Shown here piece after piece: positions 60,367 to 64,000 of a stretch of 64,000 nucleotides of DNA (positions are counted from its first letter, which is position 1; every line of letters starts with the position of its first letter). Under the pieces are notes generated by a model, which saw only the letters and a program-made list of their open reading frames with translations, searched no databases and was not told where the DNA came from. Origin of the DNA: an uncultured Rhodospirillales bacterium (GTDB lineage: Bacteria; Pseudomonadota; Alphaproteobacteria; ATCC43930; CGMCC-115725); assembly GCA_903828515.1 (NCBI GenBank), contig CAIKMD010000007.1:1144706-1208705 (forward strand), in the 5' to 3' direction. Made by a program: the position numbers and the translations under genes.

Positions 60367-61806
60367 ATGGGGAAGCCCACTGGCTTTCTTGAGTTTCCAC
60401 GTCGCGACCGGTCCTACGCACCGGTCGAGGATCGGCTCAAGCATTATCAGGAATTCGTACGGCCGTTGCCCGAGGACGAGCTGCGCCGTCAGGGCGCCCG
60501 CTGCATGGATTGCGGCACGCCGTTTTGCCATCACGCCTGTCCGGTCAACAACGTCATCCCCGACTGGAACGATCACATCTTCCGCAATGATCCGAAGGCG
60601 GCCTTGGCGGTGCTTCATCGCACCAACAATTTTCCCGATGTTACCGGGCGCATCTGCCCGGCGCCGTGCGAGGCGGCCTGCACGCTGAACCTCGTCGAGG
60701 AACCGGTCACCATCAAGACGATCGAGCATTCGATCGCCGAGCGCGGCTGGGACGAGGGTTGGGTCGAACCGGTGGTCGCGACCCATCGCAGCGGCAAGCG
60801 CGTCGCGGTGGTCGGCTCGGGTCCCGCGGGTCTCGCCTGCGCGCAGCAACTGGCGCGCGCCGGTCACGACGTCGCGGTGTTCGAGAAATCGTCGCGCATC
60901 GGCGGCCTGCTGCGCTACGGCATTCCCGATTTCAAACTCGAAAAGCACGTCATCGACCGCCGTATTGCGCAGATGCGGGCCGAGGGCGTCGAGTTCCACC
61001 CGAACAGCCATGTCGGCGTCACGGTCCCGGTCGACCGGCTGATGAAGGGCTATGACGCGGTGGTCCTGGCGATGGGGTCCGAGGCACCGCGCGACCTGCC
61101 GGTGCCGGGCCGCGAGCTCAAGGGCATTCACTTTGCGATGGAGTTCCTGACCCAGCAGAACCGGCGCGTCGGCGGCGAAAAGGTTCTTGGCGAGGATATT
61201 CTCGCGACCGGCAAGCATGTGCTGGTGATCGGCGGCGGCGATACCGGTTCGGATTGTATCGGCACGTCGAACCGTCAGGGCGCCAAATCGGTGACGCAGA
61301 TCGAAATCCTGCCGATGCCGCCCGAGCACGAAGACAAATTGATGACCTGGCCGGAATGGCCGATGAAGATGCGCACCTCGAGTTCGCAAGAGGAAGGCAC
61401 CAAGCGCGACTGGTCGGTCTCGACCAAATCCTTCATCGGCAAGGACGGACATGTGACCGGTCTTACCTCGGTCCGCGTCGATTGGCGCACCAGCAATGAG
61501 GGCCGACCGGTACTCGAGGAACTTCCCGACAGCACCTTCGATATCAAGGTCGATCTGGTTTTGCTGGCGATGGGCTTTGTCCATCCGGTGAAGAAGGGCG
61601 TGGTCGAGACGCTGGGCCTCGCGCTCGATCCGCGCGGCAATCTGAAGGCGAATACCGACGATTATCGCGGCTCGGTCGACAAGTTGTTCTGCTGCGGCGA
61701 TGCGCGCCGCGGCCAGTCGCTGGTGGTGTGGGCGATCCGCGAGGGACGCCAATGCGCCCGCTCGGTCGACGAATACCTGATGGGCCGCACCGACCTGCCG
61801 CGCTGA
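60367..61806 (+). CDS. gltD: Glutamate synthase small subunit
   Basis: Beta subunit of NADPH-GOGAT, 479 residues. Two Fe-S cysteine clusters are seen in [17 protein letters not shown] near residues 45-62 and [14 protein letters not shown] near 95-108. The FAD-binding fold begins [20 protein letters not shown] near 142, and the NADPH fold is [17 protein letters not shown] near 283. The C-terminal FAD contact is [20 protein letters not shown] near 435. It passes electrons from NADPH to the large subunit. The ATG at 60367 is two bases after gltB, and the long frame beginning at 60232 lies within gltB. Together the genes provide the GS-GOGAT ammonia assimilation route. Confidence 0.97.
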   Translation: MGKPTGFLEFPRRDRSYAPVEDRLKHYQEFVRPLPEDELRRQGARCMDCGTPFCHHACPVNNVIPDWNDHIFRNDPKAALAVLHRTNNFPDVTGRICPAPCEAACTLNLVEEPVTIKTIEHSIAERGWDEGWVEPVVATHRSGKRVAVVGSGPAGLACAQQLARAGHDVAVFEKSSRIGGLLRYGIPDFKLEKHVIDRRIAQMRAEGVEFHPNSHVGVTVPVDRLMKGYDAVVLAMGSEAPRDLPVPGRELKGIHFAMEFLTQQNRRVGGEKVLGEDILATGKHVLVIGGGDTGSDCIGTSNRQGAKSVTQIEILPMPPEHEDKLMTWPEWPMKMRTSSSQEEGTKRDWSVSTKSFIGKDGHVTGLTSVRVDWRTSNEGRPVLEELPDSTFDIKVDLVLLAMGFVHPVKKGVVETLGLALDPRGNLKANTDDYRGSVDKLFCCGDARRGQSLVVWAIREGRQCARSVDEYLMGRTDLPR

Positions 61807-61835
61807 GCGTCGCCCGCAAGGCAGCCATCGCCTGG

Positions 61836-61853
61836 TTGCGCCGTCCGGCGCAA
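61836..61853 (+). terminator. Hairpin downstream of gltD
   Basis: TTGCGCC (61836-61842) pairs with GGCGCAA (61847-61853) across a 4-base loop, 30 bases after the gltD stop and just before the next ATG. A short pyrimidine run, CTCTT, follows nearby. It may partly separate gltBD from the efflux gene. Confidence 0.4.
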
Positions 61854-61861
61854 GCTCTTAA

Positions 61862-63352
61862 ATGAGCCCGATGATACGCAGAATATGGGGCCTCGGGCTT
61901 GCGGCGCTGCTCGTCGCGTGCGCGCCGAACACCGACTTCAATCCACCGAAAGCGCCGGGCGATGCCGGCTATGAGCCCGGCGGCGTGCCCGCCATCCCCA
62001 AGGTCGGCGATGCCGGCAGCGATCAGCATTTCGCGCTCGGGACCGACATTACCGGCGAGTGGTGGACGTTGTTTCACACCCCGGCGCTCAACGATGTGCT
62101 GACCCAGGCCATCGCGGGCAACCGCAACCTCGTCGCCGCCACCGCTAGTCTCGCGCAGGCCCACGAGGCGGTGAAGGCGGCGGCCGGCGGGCTCTATCCG
62201 CATCTCGATTTCGGTGCCAGCGCGCAACGCCAGCGTAATAACTATGAAGCCGTCGGCTTGCGGGGATTCCTGCCGCCGCGCGAATACAACGTCTATACGC
62301 TTGGGCCGACCGCGAGCTACTCGTTCAGCCTCGGTGGGTTGGTTCCGAAACAGGTCGAAGAAGCGCAGGCGCTCGAAGAGCAGCAGGCGCACCAGCTTCA
62401 AGCTGCCTATCTGACCTTGACCGGCAGCGTCGTCAGCGAGGCGATCACCATCGCCTCGATCCGGGCGCAGATCAAAGCGGTCGAAGACATCCTGGCCGAC
62501 GATCAGGCCAATGTGAAACTGGTCAAAGACGAACTCAGTGCCGGTAGCGCGAGCGGTCTCGATCTCGATACGGCCAACAGTCAGCTGGCCACCGACCGTA
62601 CCTTGTTGCCGCCGTTGCGCCAGCAACTGAGCGTTGCTCGCCATGCCCTGGCCGTGCTGCTGGGCAAGACGCCGGCCGGCTGGACCCCACCCGATTTCGA
62701 TCTCGATCAATTGACGTTGCCGACCGAGTTGCCGGTCAGCCTGCCGTCGGCGCTGGTCCATCAGCGCCCCGATATTCTGACCGCCGAGGCGCAATTGCAT
62801 GTCGCGTCGGCGGCGGTCGGCGTCGCGACCGCGCAACTTTATCCCAACATCACGCTGAGCGCCGACATCATGCAGCAATTCCTGATGCCGAGCGCGATCT
62901 TCGACGCGGCGAGCAATATCTGGGGCGTCGGCGTCAATCTTGCCGCGCCGATTTTTCACGGCGGGACGCTGCAGGCGCAAAAACACGCCGCCGAGGACGC
63001 CTATCAGGTGACGCTCGCGGATTACGAACAGACCGTGTTGTCCTCGTTCGGTCAGGTTGCGGATTTGCTCGACGCGCTGTCGCACGACGCGGAGATGTTG
63101 TCGACGCAGCACGACGCCAACCAATCGGCGATGTCGGCGCTCGAACTCACGCGCAAGAGTTACAGCCTCGGCAATTCCAGCCTGCTGCAGGTTCTCGACG
63201 CCCAGCGCATTGCCGAGCAGGCGCGCGTCGGGCTCGCGCGTGCCGAGGCGCAACGGTACCTCGACACGGCTCAGCTCTTCGTCGCCATGGGTGGCGGGTG
63301 GTGGAACCGGCCCGCGACTTCATCCGAAGCCCAGGCCGAAACCCCGCGCTAG
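61862..63352 (+). CDS. RND efflux outer membrane lipoprotein, NodT/OprM family
   Basis: A 496-residue TolC-type outer membrane channel of the lipid-anchored NodT/OprM branch. The signal peptide WGLGLAALLVAC ends in a lipobox with acylated Cys20. The body has the two repeated long-helix units: NRNLVAATASLAQAHEAVKA near 80 and the second SALVHQRPDILTAEAQLHVA near 297, with family motifs RPDI and AAVGVATAQLYPNITLSADI. Trimeric, it would span the outer membrane and periplasm for a drug or metabolite pump. No RND pump or membrane-fusion gene is adjacent in the window, so its partner may lie elsewhere. It has the same orientation as gltD but a separate promoter is possible. Confidence 0.92.
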   Translation: MSPMIRRIWGLGLAALLVACAPNTDFNPPKAPGDAGYEPGGVPAIPKVGDAGSDQHFALGTDITGEWWTLFHTPALNDVLTQAIAGNRNLVAATASLAQAHEAVKAAAGGLYPHLDFGASAQRQRNNYEAVGLRGFLPPREYNVYTLGPTASYSFSLGGLVPKQVEEAQALEEQQAHQLQAAYLTLTGSVVSEAITIASIRAQIKAVEDILADDQANVKLVKDELSAGSASGLDLDTANSQLATDRTLLPPLRQQLSVARHALAVLLGKTPAGWTPPDFDLDQLTLPTELPVSLPSALVHQRPDILTAEAQLHVASAAVGVATAQLYPNITLSADIMQQFLMPSAIFDAASNIWGVGVNLAAPIFHGGTLQAQKHAAEDAYQVTLADYEQTVLSSFGQVADLLDALSHDAEMLSTQHDANQSAMSALELTRKSYSLGNSSLLQVLDAQRIAEQARVGLARAEAQRYLDTAQLFVAMGGGWWNRPATSSEAQAETPR

Positions 63353-63362
63353 ATACCCGTCA

Positions 63363-63701
63363 TCAGTGCCGTTCGGCATCCGCGAGAAGCGGGTGACGGT
63401 CGGACTCTTCCGACATGTGGCGAAGCCCCTGCGGACCCGCGATGTCGGCTGATTCGTTGACGGTGCTGTTGAAGAACAAGAACGGCGCACCCGTCATGTG
63501 GGTCCGGGTCATCCGCCAGTGATGTTCCCGCTGGAGAACACGCTTGGCGGCGCGGATCAGTGACACACGATGCTTCTTTTCGATCATCGTCGCGCCGGCA
63601 TAGACCCGGCTGCACAGATGCTCGGTGGTGAAGATGCGCGTCGGCTCGGCGTCGAACGCTGCCTTGATCGAACGTTCGACTCGTCCTGGGCCACGGCTCA
63701 T
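63363..63701 (-). CDS. Small hypothetical protein
   Basis: A 112-residue basic protein from ATG 63701, preceded by GGGAG at eight bases. It begins SRGPGRVERSIKAAFDAEP and has IFTTEHLCSRVYAGATMIEK followed by KKHRVSLIRAAKRVLQRE, a pattern suggesting a winged-helix-like DNA-binding unit. An ending rich in His and acidic residues (RHMSEESDRHPLLADAERH) follows. No family is recognised; a small regulator is a reasonable guess. Earlier ATGs at 63716 and 63725 are possible but less well placed. It converges with the NodT-type gene, 10 bases apart. Confidence 0.6.
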   Translation of the reverse strand: MSRGPGRVERSIKAAFDAEPTRIFTTEHLCSRVYAGATMIEKKHRVSLIRAAKRVLQREHHWRMTRTHMTGAPFLFFNSTVNESADIAGPQGLRHMSEESDRHPLLADAERH

Positions 63702-63725
63702 GATTTTTACTCCCATCGAATTCAA

Positions 63726-64000
63726 CCTGCGATGAGAAGAGCAAGACCGAGGCCAAGCGGCATAATCTCATGTAGTTCAATCAGTTAGCTTAAATTTTAC
63801 CCTTAAGAACAGGGTCGATTGTCAAGCTTTCCGACAGAACACCGGGGAGGGATGTAACGTTCCCGGCGTATAATCCTCGATTGAACTCAACAGCCACTCC
63901 GGGCATTAAACATCACGGGCGAGCAACGCGCCGGCGCTCAGCGGACGGTTATCCAGAACATGCGAGACGTACGAATCACTCCCTTGCCCGTCGGTATGCC
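63726..64000. other. End-of-window region without a recognisable gene
   Basis: I see no supported ORF in the last 275 bases. A perfect -10-like TATAAT occurs at 63869-63874, but no good -35 lies 16-18 bases upstream. Any gene here would continue beyond the window. Confidence 0.3.

Noticed and set aside
63819..63874. Promoter at the window end using TTGTCA and TATAAT
   Set aside because: The two elements are 44 bases apart, far too wide for a sigma-70 promoter.
1..64000. tRNA or rRNA genes, CRISPR arrays, insertion sequences, phage or integron elements
   Set aside because: No cloverleaf-like, array-like or transposase-like sequence was seen. The larger gaps between genes contain only short dyads and hairpins.

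Overview
The window is GC-rich, densely packed bacterial chromosome with no rRNA, tRNA, CRISPR array, insertion sequence or phage gene that I can see. Gene content and order suggest a free-living, aerobic or microaerobic alphaproteobacterium of the Rhodospirillales/Hyphomicrobiales type. The indications are a pentose-phosphate block gnd-zwf-pgl-rpiA, a short polyphosphate kinase 2, many periplasmic binding proteins, CaiB-type CoA transferases, Rieske oxygenases and gltBD. This assignment is inference from gene content; no marker gene fixes the genus.

Layout. (1) 1-4483: central carbon metabolism, with the 5' end of pgm diverging from gnd-zwf-pgl-rpiA. (2) 4484-7569: a leftward operon of CoA transferase, enoyl-CoA hydratase and Tat-exported binding protein. 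(3) 7758-10422: an exported beta-glucosidase convergent with an FHS sugar permease. (4) 10432-26391: a catabolic region with a luciferase-like monooxygenase, a signal-less TAXI-type binding protein, two Rieske oxygenases, UbiD decarboxylase, class II aldolase, amidohydrolase, two MetE-core proteins, iron alcohol dehydrogenase, 2-hydroxyacid dehydrogenase and a second CoA transferase. (5) 26388-30845: stress and signalling genes (PPK2, histidine kinase, UspA, two small proteins). (6) 31031-39860: binding proteins, a LigJ-type hydratase, HpcH/HpaI aldolase, cupins, an amidohydrolase and a royal-jelly-type beta-propeller. (7) 39951-49606: an aromatic-acid block (diiron MBL protein, FAD monooxygenase, gentisate-dioxygenase-like bicupin, 4,5-dihydroxyphthalate-decarboxylase-like protein, class II aldolase) running into an ABC permease/ATPase/permease set, faced by two paralogous binding proteins. 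(8) 49771-55299: an MFS transporter followed by a translationally coupled trio of PLP transferase, ATP-grasp enzyme and PLP decarboxylase. (9) 55395-64000: a tiny pilin-like ORF, gltB-gltD, a NodT-type outer membrane lipoprotein and a small unknown gene.

How the parts may work together. Regions 4, 6 and 7 look like scavenging modules for aromatic and other carboxylic acids: binding proteins capture substrates, oxygenases and decarboxylases open or trim the ring, and aldolases, hydratases and CoA transferases pass fragments to central metabolism. Exact substrates cannot be read from sequence. The best candidate for an undescribed system is region 8. It has the parts list of a small amide- or peptide-type biosynthetic pathway (amine formation, ATP-dependent ligation, PLP chemistry, export). 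The start codon of its first enzyme lies in the loop of a perfect hairpin, and operator-like palindromes lie just downstream of the cassette.
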